DNA from: Candidatus Accumulibacter similis
GTDB taxonomy: Bacteria > Pseudomonadota > Gammaproteobacteria > Burkholderiales > Rhodocyclaceae
Assembly: GCA_013347225.1 (NCBI GenBank)
Contig: CP054595.1
Span: 620,001 to 684,000 of the forward strand
Reading direction: 5' to 3'
DNA length: 64,000 nucleotides
The notes under the pieces were generated by a model. It saw only the letters and a list, made by a program, of their open reading frames with translations, was not told the DNA's origin and made no database searches. This document shows, in pieces, positions 26,814 through 35,665 of the stretch. Numbering within the stretch: position 1 is the stretch's first letter; every line of letters starts with the position of its first letter. The translations under genes and the position numbers were made by a program.

Positions 26814-27368
26814 TCAATCGAAATGCAGCAGGGGATGCCCGAGGCGCGGCGTGCGGCCATCGAGCAGGTCGGTCAGGAACTTCCAGATGGCATCGCCGGA
26901 CGGCGGGCAACCGGGGATGAAATAGTCGATACGGACGACTTCGTGAACCGGATGCACCTGGTTGAGTGGCAGCGGCAGTTCGGGATCGTTCGGCACCTGA
27001 CCGCCAACGATTCCCGGTCCGGTCCGGTACACCTCCTGCAGGCACTGCCCGAGGTCGAGATGGTTGCGCTGCGCCGGCAGGCCACCGTTGACGGCGCAGG
27101 CGCCGAGGGCGATCAGCACCTTGCACTGCTGGCGGAACTCGCGCAGGACATGGACGTTCTCTGCGTTGCAGATGCCGCCCTCGATGAGGCCGATGTCGCA
27201 GGGGCCGCAGTGCTTGGTGTCGGTCAGCGGCGAGCGGTCGAGATCGACGCGGTCGAGCAGTTCGAACAGGCGCTCGTCGATGTCGAGCAGCGACATGTGG
27301 CAGCCGAAGCAGCCGGCCAGTGAAGTCGTGGCGAGGCGCCGCTTGCGTGGCCCGGTGGGCGGGTTCAT
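26814..27368 (-). CDS. hoxY: NAD-linked [NiFe] hydrogenase small subunit HoxY
   Basis: A 184-residue small subunit with the proximal [4Fe-4S] cluster ligands in 'GCFGCHMSLL', 'GACAVNGGLP' and 'PGCPPSGDAIW'. It is short, as usual for cytosolic group 3 enzymes, and has no Tat signal. It transfers electrons from the HoxH active site to the HoxFU diaphorase. Eight bases separate it from hoxH and one from hoxU. Confidence 0.94.
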   Translation of the reverse strand: MNPPTGPRKRRLATTSLAGCFGCHMSLLDIDERLFELLDRVDLDRSPLTDTKHCGPCDIGLIEGGICNAENVHVLREFRQQCKVLIALGACAVNGGLPAQRNHLDLGQCLQEVYRTGPGIVGGQVPNDPELPLPLNQVHPVHEVVRIDYFIPGCPPSGDAIWKFLTDLLDGRTPRLGHPLLHFD

Positions 27369-27369
27369 C

Positions 27370-28101
27370 TCAGATCACCTGCTCGCTGCCGCCGCTGGCG
27401 GACGGACGCCCGCTCTGCATGCCGATTGGCTGCAGGTCGTAACGCCGGCAGCCGATTGGCTGCAGGAAACCCTGCCGCTTCTCGAGAATGACGCCAACCG
27501 GGCAGACATGCGCTGCCTTGTCGGCGAGCGAAAAGCCGGTATCTGCCAGACGGCCGGATTCGGCGTTGACGATCAGGTGCTTGCCGATGCCGCGCCCGGA
27601 GAGCGCGAAGACGTTCTTGCGATCGACATCGCGGCTGGCGCGAACGCACAGCTCGCAGAGGATGCAGCGGTTGAAGTCGAGCAGGACGTCGGGGTGCGAG
27701 GCATCGACCGGCCGGTCGGGATAGAACTGCGGGAAATGTGGTGTCAGCATCTCGAGTTCGTAGGCAAGCGCCTGCAGCAGGCAATTGCCGCTCTTCTCGC
27801 AAGACGGGCAGAAATGGTTGCCCTCGACGAAAAGCATCTGCAGCAGCGTACGCCGCTTGTCGTTGAGGTCGGGCGAGTTGTTCTCGACCTCCATCCCGTC
27901 CTTCGCCGGCATCGTGCAGGCCGAAACGTAGCGGCCATTGGCCTTGACCGTGCACAACTTGCAACTCCCCTGTGGCTTGAATTCGGGGTGATGGCAGAGG
28001 TGGGGGATGAAGATCCCGGCGACGGTTGCCGCTTCCATGATGGTCTGCCCGCTGCTGAAGGGAACCGGCAGGCCATCGAGCAACAGGCTCGGTGCGTTCA
28101 T
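27370..28101 (-). CDS. hoxU: Hydrogenase diaphorase iron-sulfur subunit HoxU
   Basis: A 243-residue NuoG-like protein. Its [2Fe-2S] site is in 'HLCHHPEFKPQGSCKLCTV', then the 'NHFCPSCEKSGNC' His/Cys region, then a ferredoxin-like site with 'CILCELC' and 'HVCPVG'. ATG 28101 overlaps the hoxF stop by 4 bases. The C-terminal tail contains a near-repeat ('LQPIGCRRYDLQPIG'). It bridges electrons between HoxF and HoxY. Confidence 0.93.
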   Translation of the reverse strand: MNAPSLLLDGLPVPFSSGQTIMEAATVAGIFIPHLCHHPEFKPQGSCKLCTVKANGRYVSACTMPAKDGMEVENNSPDLNDKRRTLLQMLFVEGNHFCPSCEKSGNCLLQALAYELEMLTPHFPQFYPDRPVDASHPDVLLDFNRCILCELCVRASRDVDRKNVFALSGRGIGKHLIVNAESGRLADTGFSLADKAAHVCPVGVILEKRQGFLQPIGCRRYDLQPIGMQSGRPSASGGSEQVI

Positions 28102-29975
28102 CGGTCGACTCGCTGGAACCCGGCGGCGACGCTGAAATGCGCCGCTGGATCGTCGCGTCCGGTCATCTGGCGGGCGACCGACAACGCATCGTCGAGATCG
28201 CAGGCCGGGGCGAAGTCGAGCGAGCGCAGCCGCCGCTCGTAGGCCGGGCGAAACTTGTTGAGAGTGTCGAAAAGCGGATTGCACGCCGCCTGGCCGAGTC
28301 CGCAGTGGCTGGTGGCATGCAGCAGGCGATGGATGCGGAAGATCTCGCTGATGTCGTACTGTGAGCCGTTGCCATTGGCGATCTTGTCCATGCAGTTGGC
28401 GACCAGCGTCGTACCGACCCGGCAGGGCGTACAGAAGCCGCAGCTCTCGTGGGCGAAGAAATGGGCGAAGTTGCGGGCGACCTCGAACATGTCGCGGTGT
28501 GCGCCGAAAACCGTGAACGCGCCCGCCGTCGGCACATCCTCGAAAGCGATGCGGCGAGTGAATTCGTGCCTCGCCAGGCAGGTACCCGATGGACCGCCGA
28601 CCTGCACCGCCTGCGCATTGCCGGCACCACAGTCGTCGAGCACCTGGTTGACGGAGACGCCAAAGGGGTATTCATAGACCCCGGGCGATTCGACGTCGCC
28701 GGCGATCGACAGCAACTTGGTGCCGGTCGACTGCTTGCTGCCGAGACCGGCAAACCAGGCGCCACCCCTGAGCGCGATCATCGCTGCCTTGCACAGGGTC
28801 TCGACGTTGTTCACCGCCGTCGGCTGGCCGCGGTAGCCCTGCTGCGCCGGATAGGGCGGGCGAATCCGGGGTATGCCACGGCGGCCTTCGAGCGACTCGA
28901 GCAACGCCGTCTCCTCGCCGCAGACGTAGGCGCCAGCGCCGAGGTGGATGTCGATGTCGAAGTTCCAGTCGCGCTGGCCGCAAACGCCGACGCCAAGCAG
29001 GCCGTTCTGCCGCCGCTGCGCCAGCTTTCCGTGCAGCGCCGGCAGCAGCCAGGCATACTCGCCGCGCAGGTAGAGCAGGCCCTTCTCGGCGCCGATGGCG
29101 AAGGCGGCCACACTCATGCCATCGAAGACGAGATCGGCATGGCTGGCCAGCAACACGCGATCCTTGAAGGTGCCGGGCTCTCCCTCGTCGGCATTGCAGA
29201 TGACGTAGCGGCTGCCTTGTGGGTCACGGCACGGCGCGCGGCGTGCCGATTCCCACTTGGTGTGCGTCGTGAAACCGGCGCCGCCGCGCCCGCGCAGATT
29301 GGACAGCCTGATCTCATCGAGCAGTTGCTCGCGTCCGCGTGCAACTGCTGCCCGCATCGCCTCGCCGGCCGACCAGCGGGTTGCGAGCAGAACATCCCGG
29401 CGCCGGATGTTGTCGGCGACGAGAAACCAGTCGCGCGGCCAGTCGGTCATCGCCACCTGTGACCGGACGAGTTCGCTGATGCGGTCGATGCGCTCGGCCG
29501 AGATGCCCGTCAGCGGTTGTCCATTGACCAGCAGCGCCGGCCCCTGATCGCACATGCCGGTGCACGATGTGGTATCGACGCTGACCAGTCCGTCCTCCGA
29601 AACCTTGCCACGCTCGATCCAGAGCCGGTTGCAGAGCCGATCCATCAGTTCGATGCTGCCGAGCATGCGGTCGGTCACGTTGTCGGAGAAGAGGATTCGA
29701 TAGCGTCCGACTGGCTGCAGATGGAGAAACGAGTAGAAGCCGGCAACTCCCTCGACACGCGCCCGTGGCAACTCGACGGCGTCGGCGATGGCAGTCAGTG
29801 CGATCCGCGGCAGGTAGCCGAAAACATCCTGCGCCTCGCGCAGAATCTGCAACAAGCGCTCCGGTTCGCGACGATGACGGTCGACGATGGGTTGCAGCAG
29901 CGCTGCCACACCTGTCGCATCGAAGCACTCGTCGGCCACCACCATCTCCGGCAACCATCGCGAATCGCGATCCAT
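28098..29975 (-). CDS. hoxF: Hydrogenase diaphorase subunit HoxF (NAD/FMN)
   Basis: A 625-residue NuoE-NuoF fusion, first gene of the operon. The N-terminal NuoE-like domain keeps the second Cys pair ('TTSCTGMCDQGP') while the first pair seen in NuoE is not visible. The NuoF part carries the NAD site 'LRGRGGAGFTTHTKWE', FMN-binding 'CNADEGEPGTFKDR', 'GAGAYVCGEETALLESLEG' and cluster ligands 'ESCGFCTPCRVGT' with the later 'HCGLGQAAC'. It reduces NAD+ with electrons from H2, or the reverse. No hyp maturation genes other than hoxW are in the window. Confidence 0.94.
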   Translation of the reverse strand: MDRDSRWLPEMVVADECFDATGVAALLQPIVDRHRREPERLLQILREAQDVFGYLPRIALTAIADAVELPRARVEGVAGFYSFLHLQPVGRYRILFSDNVTDRMLGSIELMDRLCNRLWIERGKVSEDGLVSVDTTSCTGMCDQGPALLVNGQPLTGISAERIDRISELVRSQVAMTDWPRDWFLVADNIRRRDVLLATRWSAGEAMRAAVARGREQLLDEIRLSNLRGRGGAGFTTHTKWESARRAPCRDPQGSRYVICNADEGEPGTFKDRVLLASHADLVFDGMSVAAFAIGAEKGLLYLRGEYAWLLPALHGKLAQRRQNGLLGVGVCGQRDWNFDIDIHLGAGAYVCGEETALLESLEGRRGIPRIRPPYPAQQGYRGQPTAVNNVETLCKAAMIALRGGAWFAGLGSKQSTGTKLLSIAGDVESPGVYEYPFGVSVNQVLDDCGAGNAQAVQVGGPSGTCLARHEFTRRIAFEDVPTAGAFTVFGAHRDMFEVARNFAHFFAHESCGFCTPCRVGTTLVANCMDKIANGNGSQYDISEIFRIHRLLHATSHCGLGQAACNPLFDTLNKFRPAYERRLRSLDFAPACDLDDALSVARQMTGRDDPAAHFSVAAGFQRVDR

Positions 29976-30033
29976 TGCGCAAGCTTACCGGTCCCGGGGG
30001 CCGTAGTGCTGACGCAAGTCAACCAAAACGATG

Positions 30034-30063
30034 AAAAACCCGCCTCGGCTCAGCATCGGGCGA
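30034..30063 (-). terminator. Weak intrinsic terminator after the dehydratase gene
   Basis: Read on the minus strand, a short GC stem (GCCCG...CGGGT) is followed by five T residues. It lies about 80 bases past the 30144 stop and before hoxF. The stem is only 4-5 pairs, so support is modest. Confidence 0.3.
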
Positions 30064-30143
30064 GCAGGGCGGTTCGGTCACTCCGGTGAGCGGCCCCGCC
30101 GTCCAGCGCCCGGATGACTGGCGGGCGCAGCTGCCGCTGGCAC

Positions 30144-32025
30144 TCAGCGACGATCGTCGGCGACCCGCATCAGCATGGTCCGCACTGCTGCTTTGTCGCC
30201 GATCGCCATCGCCGCCCGCAGGGCATCGATCCGTTCGGCCAGAGCCTCGGCTTCGAGCCCGGGTTCGGTTGCCTTCATGATCTTCGGGTGCGAGGTTCCC
30301 TCGGCGTTGCTGCTGCCGATCAGCAGTTCTTCATAGAGCTTCTCGCCTGGGCGCAGGCCGCTCATGACGATCTCGATGTCGCCGTCGGGATTGGCCTCAT
30401 CGCGCACCGATTGCCCCGCCAGGCGGATCATGTTGCGGGCCAGATCGACGATCCGTACCGGCTCGCCCATGTCCAGGAGGAAGATCTCGCCACCACCTGC
30501 CAGGCTGCCAGCCTGGATCACCAGTTCGACCGCCTCATGGATCGACATGAAGTAGCGTGTCACCTCCGGATGGGTGACGGTCACCGGCCCGCCTTGGGCG
30601 ATCTGCTCCTTGAACAACGGAATGACCGAACCGCTCGACCCGAGAACGTTGCCGAAGCGCACGGCACAGAAGCGCTGGCCTGTTCCGCCAGCACTGGCGC
30701 GACGGGCAAAGTCCTGCACCAGCAGTTCGGCGAGGCGCTTGCTCGCACCCATGACGTTCGTCGGGCGCACCGCCTTGTCGGTCGAGATGAGGACGAAGGT
30801 CGCGACTGCCGCGTCGAACGCGGCCTGGGCAACGGTCAGCGTGCCAAGGACATTGTTGCGCGCTCCTTCCAGGACGTTGGCCTCGACCAGCGGCACGTGC
30901 TTGTGGGCGGCAGCGTGATAGATGGTATCGACCCGGTGCGTGGCGAGCAGTCGTGCCACCAGGTCGGCATCGCCAACCGAGCCGAGGGTGGGCACCACCT
31001 CCTGCTCGCCGATTGACCGCAGCAGGCGGTCAATCTGGTACAAAGCATGTTCGCTGGCTTCGAGCAGGACGAGGCGCGCCGGTGCCAGAGCCGCAATCTG
31101 CCGACACAGTTCAGAGCCGATCGAACCGCCGGCACCGGACGAGGACCACCTTGTCGCGCACGCAGCGGCCGAGCAGGGCGGGATCGGCCGCCACCGGGTC
31201 GCGCCCGAGCAGGTCACCGATGTCGACTTCGCGCACCATGTTGACCAGATGCCTGCCGCTGGCGATGTCCGTCAGCGAGGGCAGGATGCGTACCCGCACC
31301 GGATGCCGCTCCAGTTCGGACACGACCTCACGGCGGCGGGCATTCGACGCCGAAGGCAGGGTGACGATGACATCGTGGATGTCGAAGCGGTTGATCAGCG
31401 ATTCGAGCTGTTCGGGCGCATAGACGCGCAAGCCGGCGATGTCCTTGCCCTGCAATGTGCCATCGTCGTCGAGAAAGCCGGCCGGAAAGAGCTGCCGGCC
31501 GCGACGCAGCGAAGCGGCAAGCTGCCGCCCGGCCTCGCCGGCACCGTAGATGAGCACCTGGCGCCCGGCGAAGCGGCTGCGAACCGGAAACCACAGCAGC
31601 CAGCGGGCCGAGAAGCGCGAGCCGGCGACGAGAACCGTGCCGATGAGCCAGTAAAGCAGCGGCACCGCGCGTGGCACCCCCTGGCCGCCCGTCATCTGCG
31701 TCATGAATGCCAGCGCCGCCCAGAGCAGGGCTGCCAGCGACATCGCCTTGACCACCGACCACAGAGCCTGCTCGCCAAGGTACCGGATCACCGAGCGATA
31801 CAGGCCCATCTTCAGGAAGACGGGCATCGCCAGGACGGGCGCGATGGCCATCAGCAGCAGCTGCGAGCGATTCGGCTGGAACCATTCACCGAAGCGAAGG
31901 GCATAGGCTGCCCATAGCGAAGCGATCAGCAGCACGGCATCACCGGCAAGCATCAGTGCCTGCTTGTTGCGGCGCGGCAGGTCGATCAGGGCGTTCGACA
32001 GGCGTTCCGGCAACAGCTTAGGCAT
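30144..32025 (-). pseudogene. Membrane-bound nucleotide-sugar 4,6-dehydratase (WbpM/CapD family), frameshifted
   Basis: Two frames together give one protein of about 627 residues. From ATG 32025: four membrane helices (about residues 20-130), then a Rossmann domain 'VLIYGAGEAGRQLAASL'. After 'VRDKVVLV' the frame is lost. The expected catalytic SDR domain 'GAGGSIGSELCRQI' continues in another frame, with 'YHAAAHKHVPLVE', the catalytic Tyr region 'MGASKRLAE' and a normal C-terminus at 30144. Two bases are missing near 31138 (GGCACCGG then ACGAGG, where GGCACCGGTGACGAGG is expected). These enzymes make UDP-4-keto-6-deoxy sugars for surface glycans. A sequencing error would restore it. Confidence 0.85.
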
Positions 32026-32551
32026 CGCCTGCACGCCCCCGCGACAGGAAACTGGAAGGAGGAGTCACTGTGCACGCGCCCATCGGTGGCCGGCGCGTCG
32101 AGCGAGACCGCTCCTTCCCTGGGACAGGATTTCGGCTGCGCAGCCGGGGCGCGGGATCATCCTCGAACCCTGAGCGGGCATGACGGAGCGGATCATGCCG
32201 AGCGGCATCCGACGCGCTCGCCGTCGGCGCCAGGAATGCACGCCAACAAGCGCCGACAGCCGGTTGCCCGGGTGCCGGTCGCCGATGGATCAGCGGCCGC
32301 GCAGCAAACATGAGACTCCACACGGAAAGGAGCACCGGCGGCAGGCGCCATTGGCACGACGCACCCGCAGGATGCCGCGACCCCGGTCGGATGCCTGGCC
32401 AAGTCCCTCCTTCGGCTGCTCACGACTGTGCCGGTCGCACATCGTACTACAGGCCGCCTGCTGCGGCACCTGTTGCCGCCAGGATCACGGACATTGCCGG
32501 ATGCCGACTGGCTCATCGTCGCTCAGCCCGTCTGCACGAGTTCGCCCCGAA
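32026..32551. other. Intergenic region upstream of the PEP-CTERM control region
   Basis: About 0.5 kb without a convincing gene on either strand. Open frames here have no recognisable motifs. Confidence 0.5.
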
Positions 32552-32576
32552 GTGTCGAAGAATCTTACAGCGACAC
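32552..32576. promoter_or_regulatory. Dyad GTGTCG-N13-CGACAC, candidate upstream activator site
   Basis: A perfect 6-base inverted repeat with 13-base spacing is centred about 84 bases before the expected transcription start of the PEP-CTERM gene, the distance at which sigma-54 activators bind. The PrsK/PrsR pair is known to control PEP-CTERM genes through RpoN in related floc-formers; whether PrsR binds here is inference. Confidence 0.4.
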
Positions 32577-32621
32577 ACATGGAGTCAAAACAAAAAGCAT
32601 TAAAGCATTGGCTTGGATCTT

Positions 32622-32636
32622 TGGCATCGTTTTTGC
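32622..32636 (+). promoter_or_regulatory. Sigma-54 (-24/-12) promoter of the PEP-CTERM gene
   Basis: TGGCATCGTTTTTGC matches the RpoN consensus (TGGCAC-N5-TTGC) with the correct GG-to-GC spacing and a following T. The surrounding stretch is AT-rich against a GC-rich background. The gene starts 39 bases downstream with an AGGAG site at 32664-32668. Confidence 0.75.
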
Positions 32637-32674
32637 TTTTGAATCCTCATGATAACTCAGGCTAGGAGAACGCC

Positions 32675-33427
32675 ATGAACGGCAAGCCAGCAACGATCAC
32701 CGCTGCCATCCTGGCAGCCACTCTGTGCGCCGCCGCTCCCGTCGGCGCCGCGACCATCGACGTCCTCGGCTGGACGTCGAACCCCGCCGGGTTCAGTCCG
32801 TGCCTGTCCGGTTGTTCCATCGGCGTGCCGTTCAGCGGCAACAGCGACCTGACCGCGGCGACCCCGGCAGGTTATCAGGGAGTCGGCTTCCGGCCGGGAA
32901 TGATCTTCAACGACGCCACGGGCAATCCCGCCGGAGCCGTGGCCGCATCGGCGAATGGCCTGCCGGCGCACACCAGCCTGAACATCAGCTTCCTGCTCGC
33001 GGTCATCGACAGCTGGGATGGCGATACCAGCCGCGGCGGCAGCAACCCGCCCGACATCTTCAACATCACGGTCGACGGCGTGTCGGTCTTCGCGCGCACC
33101 TTCGACAACTTCGACCTGAACGACCAGAGCGCGTCGACGGCGAACCTGTTGAGCTTTGGATCGAACCTCGGGTTCAGTTCGTGGAACGATTCCGCCTACG
33201 ACTTCACCGGCAGCAACGCGCTGCTGAACATCCCGCACACGGCTGCCTCCGTCGACATCCGGTTTTTTGCCAGCGGCGCCGGCTGGCAAGGCGGAGCCGA
33301 CGAGTCCTTCGGCCTCGACAGGCTGTTGATCAGCGTCAACACCAGCGACGTACCCGAACCGGGCTCGCTGGCCCTGCTCGGCTTCGGTCTTGCGGGTCTC
33401 GCGCTGCGTCGGCGCCTTCCAGGCTAG
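32675..33427 (+). CDS. PEP-CTERM sorting-domain exported protein
   Basis: A 250-residue protein with a Sec signal peptide (cleavage near VGAAT, about residue 25). The C-terminal sorting signal has the motif VPEPGS, a hydrophobic helix 'LALLGFGLAGLAL' and an RRR tail. Such proteins are handled by exosortase and linked to extracellular polysaccharide and floc formation in environmental betaproteobacteria. The middle part is beta-rich, with 'DNFDLNDQSAS' and no catalytic motif seen. It has its own sigma-54 promoter and a strong double hairpin after the stop, so it is monocistronic. No exosortase gene is in the window. Confidence 0.9.
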   Translation: MNGKPATITAAILAATLCAAAPVGAATIDVLGWTSNPAGFSPCLSGCSIGVPFSGNSDLTAATPAGYQGVGFRPGMIFNDATGNPAGAVAASANGLPAHTSLNISFLLAVIDSWDGDTSRGGSNPPDIFNITVDGVSVFARTFDNFDLNDQSASTANLLSFGSNLGFSSWNDSAYDFTGSNALLNIPHTAASVDIRFFASGAGWQGGADESFGLDRLLISVNTSDVPEPGSLALLGFGLAGLALRRRLPG

Positions 33428-33430
33428 TCC

Positions 33431-33486
33431 GCAAGGCGCTGGTCGCCTTGCCACCAATCTGCGGGCGCGCCGCTGGCGGCGCGCCC
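33431..33486 (+). terminator. Tandem hairpins after the PEP-CTERM gene
   Basis: Two perfect stems: GCAAGGCG/CGCCTTGC (33431-33438 with 33444-33451, 5-base loop) and GGGCGCGCCG/CGGCGCGCCC (33463-33472 with 33477-33486, 4-base loop). The second is followed by GTTGTCGTT, a poor T-run. Together they probably end transcription and may stabilise the mRNA. Confidence 0.65.
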
Positions 33487-33634
33487 GTTGTCGTTCCGGC
33501 CGCCGTACCGACGTCGCCGCGACACTGCGGCGGGGGCAGGAGGGGTGTTCGCCCTGGATGACTCGCGCTCCCGACCCGTGGTCACCGCAGCCTTGCAACC
33601 GGCAAAACCCCACAGTCAGATAAACAGAAACTAT

Positions 33635-33649
33635 TGGCGGCGACCTTGC
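33635..33649 (+). promoter_or_regulatory. Possible second sigma-54-like element
   Basis: TGGCGGCGACCTTGC has the -24 TGGC and -12 TTGC blocks at correct spacing, 131 bases before the next gene and beside an AT-rich stretch. Position 5 is G rather than A. A match of this quality can arise by chance in a window of this size. Confidence 0.3.
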
Positions 33650-33780
33650 CGCACGGGCACAATCGGCTGACCGGTGCGCGCTTTCGCCCGAAGCGACGCG
33701 ATGCTGATGGCTGTCAATCCCCTCGCGGCTGTTCCGGATTGGCTGCCCAGGGTGGCAGCGTTCGGCTTGCGAGGTTCCCA

Positions 33781-34905
33781 ATGATTCCCTTTTACGCATC
33801 CCTCGTTTCGCAGCCCGCGACCGTGGATGGTTCCCTCAGAACCCTTTGCGGCCCGATCGCGGGCATCGACAGCCTTGTCTTGACGCCCGACCAGCGACTG
33901 TTCGCCAGCGGGCGCGATGGTGTATTCGAACTGCTCGCGGACGCTGATGGGCGTTGCCGGACGGAGCTCATCCCGATCGCTGTGGACGGCGTGCCCGCCA
34001 ACTGCATGAAGAATGGGATCGCGACCGATGGCAATTACCTGTACCTCGCCTGCGCGCATGTCCGCGAGAACCACAATCCGCTCGTAAGAACGATACTCAA
34101 CGACCTCAACGACGTCGAGCAGGTAGCCAAGGGCCTGCTGCAGCTCTACATGGTGGCGTTCACCTTTCGCGTCGACTCATGGGTCCTGCGCTGCGACCTG
34201 CGGCGGACACCGCTCGCGTTCACCGAGCAACTGGCGTTGTTGCCGCCAGATTCCCAGTCTGGCGGACTCGCGACCAACTTTCTGGCCAACGGCATTGCCG
34301 TCGATCCGTGTACCTCCGTCCTCTATGTCGCCAACAGCGCTCCCGGTCTCGCTTCCGCCATCTACCGCATCGCGACCGACGTCGCGGCCGACAGCCACCG
34401 TTGCACGCTTTGGCACCGCCCACCGGGTTGCAAACCAAATGGCCTGAAGCTGCTCGAGCAGGGGCTCTGTTACACGGGAAACGGCGTCAGTTCGGCCGTA
34501 CTCGGCCGCGTGCCGGTCAAGCCCGATGGCAGTGCCAGTACGTCCGAGATCATCGAAATCGCGCGGCTGCGGCTTTTCGCCCATTTCGATGCCGTCCCGC
34601 AGGGCTTTGTCGTCGCGGAATCCGGTGGCACCGCGGGCCTGCAGGCGGGCGCGTTGCGCCTCGTTTCCAGCGCCGGACGAACCATTGGAATGGTACGTTG
34701 TGCGGGTCTGCACCGACCCTGCGCAGTGGCCGTCGCCACTGCCGATACCGCCCTCTTCTCCATCGGCGACATGCTGGTGGCTGACCGGCACGACGGCCGG
34801 GTCCTGGCATTCACGCCGGATGAGTCCTGGCAGCAATGGCTGCGCGGTGCGGACGCACATGCCAGCGGGGCGAGTGCGGCAGCGAACGCGCTGGCGCCTC
34901 GCTGA
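33781..34905 (+). CDS. Unrecognised protein, possible beta-propeller-like fold
   Basis: A 374-residue protein of unknown function. Repeated segments such as 'IDSLVLTPDQRLFASGRDGV', 'MKNGIATDGNYLYLACAHV', 'LANGIAVDPCTSVLYVANSA' and 'DMLVADRHDGRVLAFTPDES' look like blades of an SMP-30/NHL-type propeller. No signal peptide is evident. ATG 33781 begins the plausible coding sequence; the frame is open further upstream without coding character. It stands alone between the PEP-CTERM gene and the convergent queE. A sugar-lactone or structural role is possible but not shown. Confidence 0.7.
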   Translation: MIPFYASLVSQPATVDGSLRTLCGPIAGIDSLVLTPDQRLFASGRDGVFELLADADGRCRTELIPIAVDGVPANCMKNGIATDGNYLYLACAHVRENHNPLVRTILNDLNDVEQVAKGLLQLYMVAFTFRVDSWVLRCDLRRTPLAFTEQLALLPPDSQSGGLATNFLANGIAVDPCTSVLYVANSAPGLASAIYRIATDVAADSHRCTLWHRPPGCKPNGLKLLEQGLCYTGNGVSSAVLGRVPVKPDGSASTSEIIEIARLRLFAHFDAVPQGFVVAESGGTAGLQAGALRLVSSAGRTIGMVRCAGLHRPCAVAVATADTALFSIGDMLVADRHDGRVLAFTPDESWQQWLRGADAHASGASAAANALAPR

Positions 34906-35001
34906 ACGGAGCGCGCCCGTGCTCATGCCGACGAGCCTGACACCCGGCGGCCTTTCCTGCTCTTGGGAGCTGCTGTCCGGCCACCAGGGATTCATCGTCG
35001 C

Positions 35002-35661
35002 TCAACGGCTGCGCGCGTCACCCCACAGCACTTTGTGCAGCTGCAGCTGGAATCGGACCGGCAGGCGATCCTCGACGATCCACCCCGCGAGCGTTGTGGG
35101 CGCCAAGTCTCCGGCCACGGGAGACAGAAGCAACGGGCAGATCGCTGCAAGCCGGCGCTCGGAAATCTGGCGACAAGCCCAATCATAATCGACGCGGTCA
35201 CGCACGACGAACTTGACTTCGTCGGCTGGCGTCAGGTGCTCCAGATTCTGCCATCGGTTGCGCGCACATTCGCCCGAACCGGGAGCCTTGAGGTCGACGA
35301 TGCGTGACACGCGCCGGTCGACGCCAGCGATATCGAGCGCACCCGATGTTTCGAGCGAGACCGAATGACCCGCGTCGCCGAGTTCGCGCAACAGGCTCAG
35401 GCAGCCGCTCTGCGCCAACGGTTCGCCGCCCGTGACGCAGACGCGGCTGACGCCGTAGCTCGCGACCACGGCCAGCACTTCCGGCAGCGCCATGCTCCTC
35501 CCTCCCTGGAAGGCGTACGCCGTGTCACACCAGGTGCAGCGCAGCGGGCATCCTGTCAGGCGGACGAAGACGGTTGGCAGGCCGACGCGCGAGCTTTCGC
35601 CCTGCAGCGAGAGGAAGATCTCGCTGACCTTCAACGCAGTCCGTCCGGCCGAGGACGTCAC
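35002..35661 (-). CDS. queE: 7-carboxy-7-deazaguanine synthase
   Basis: A 219-residue radical-SAM enzyme of queuosine/7-deazapurine synthesis. The N-terminal 'VSEIFLSLQGESSRVGLPTV' and cluster motif C-x3-C-x2-C in 'TGCPLRCTWCDT' are diagnostic; 'CVTGGEPLAQ' follows. It converts carboxy-tetrahydropterin to CDG. The start is GTG 35661, 4 bases after the cpoB stop, so it ends the Tol-Pal operon, a linkage common in proteobacteria. Confidence 0.94.
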   Translation of the reverse strand: MTSSAGRTALKVSEIFLSLQGESSRVGLPTVFVRLTGCPLRCTWCDTAYAFQGGRSMALPEVLAVVASYGVSRVCVTGGEPLAQSGCLSLLRELGDAGHSVSLETSGALDIAGVDRRVSRIVDLKAPGSGECARNRWQNLEHLTPADEVKFVVRDRVDYDWACRQISERRLAAICPLLLSPVAGDLAPTTLAGWIVEDRLPVRFQLQLHKVLWGDARSR

Positions 35662-35665
35662 CTGC

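Noticed and set aside
29976..30033. TTGACT as a possible -35 for the hox operon
   Set aside because: No -10-like hexamer occurs at suitable spacing, so no promoter is called.
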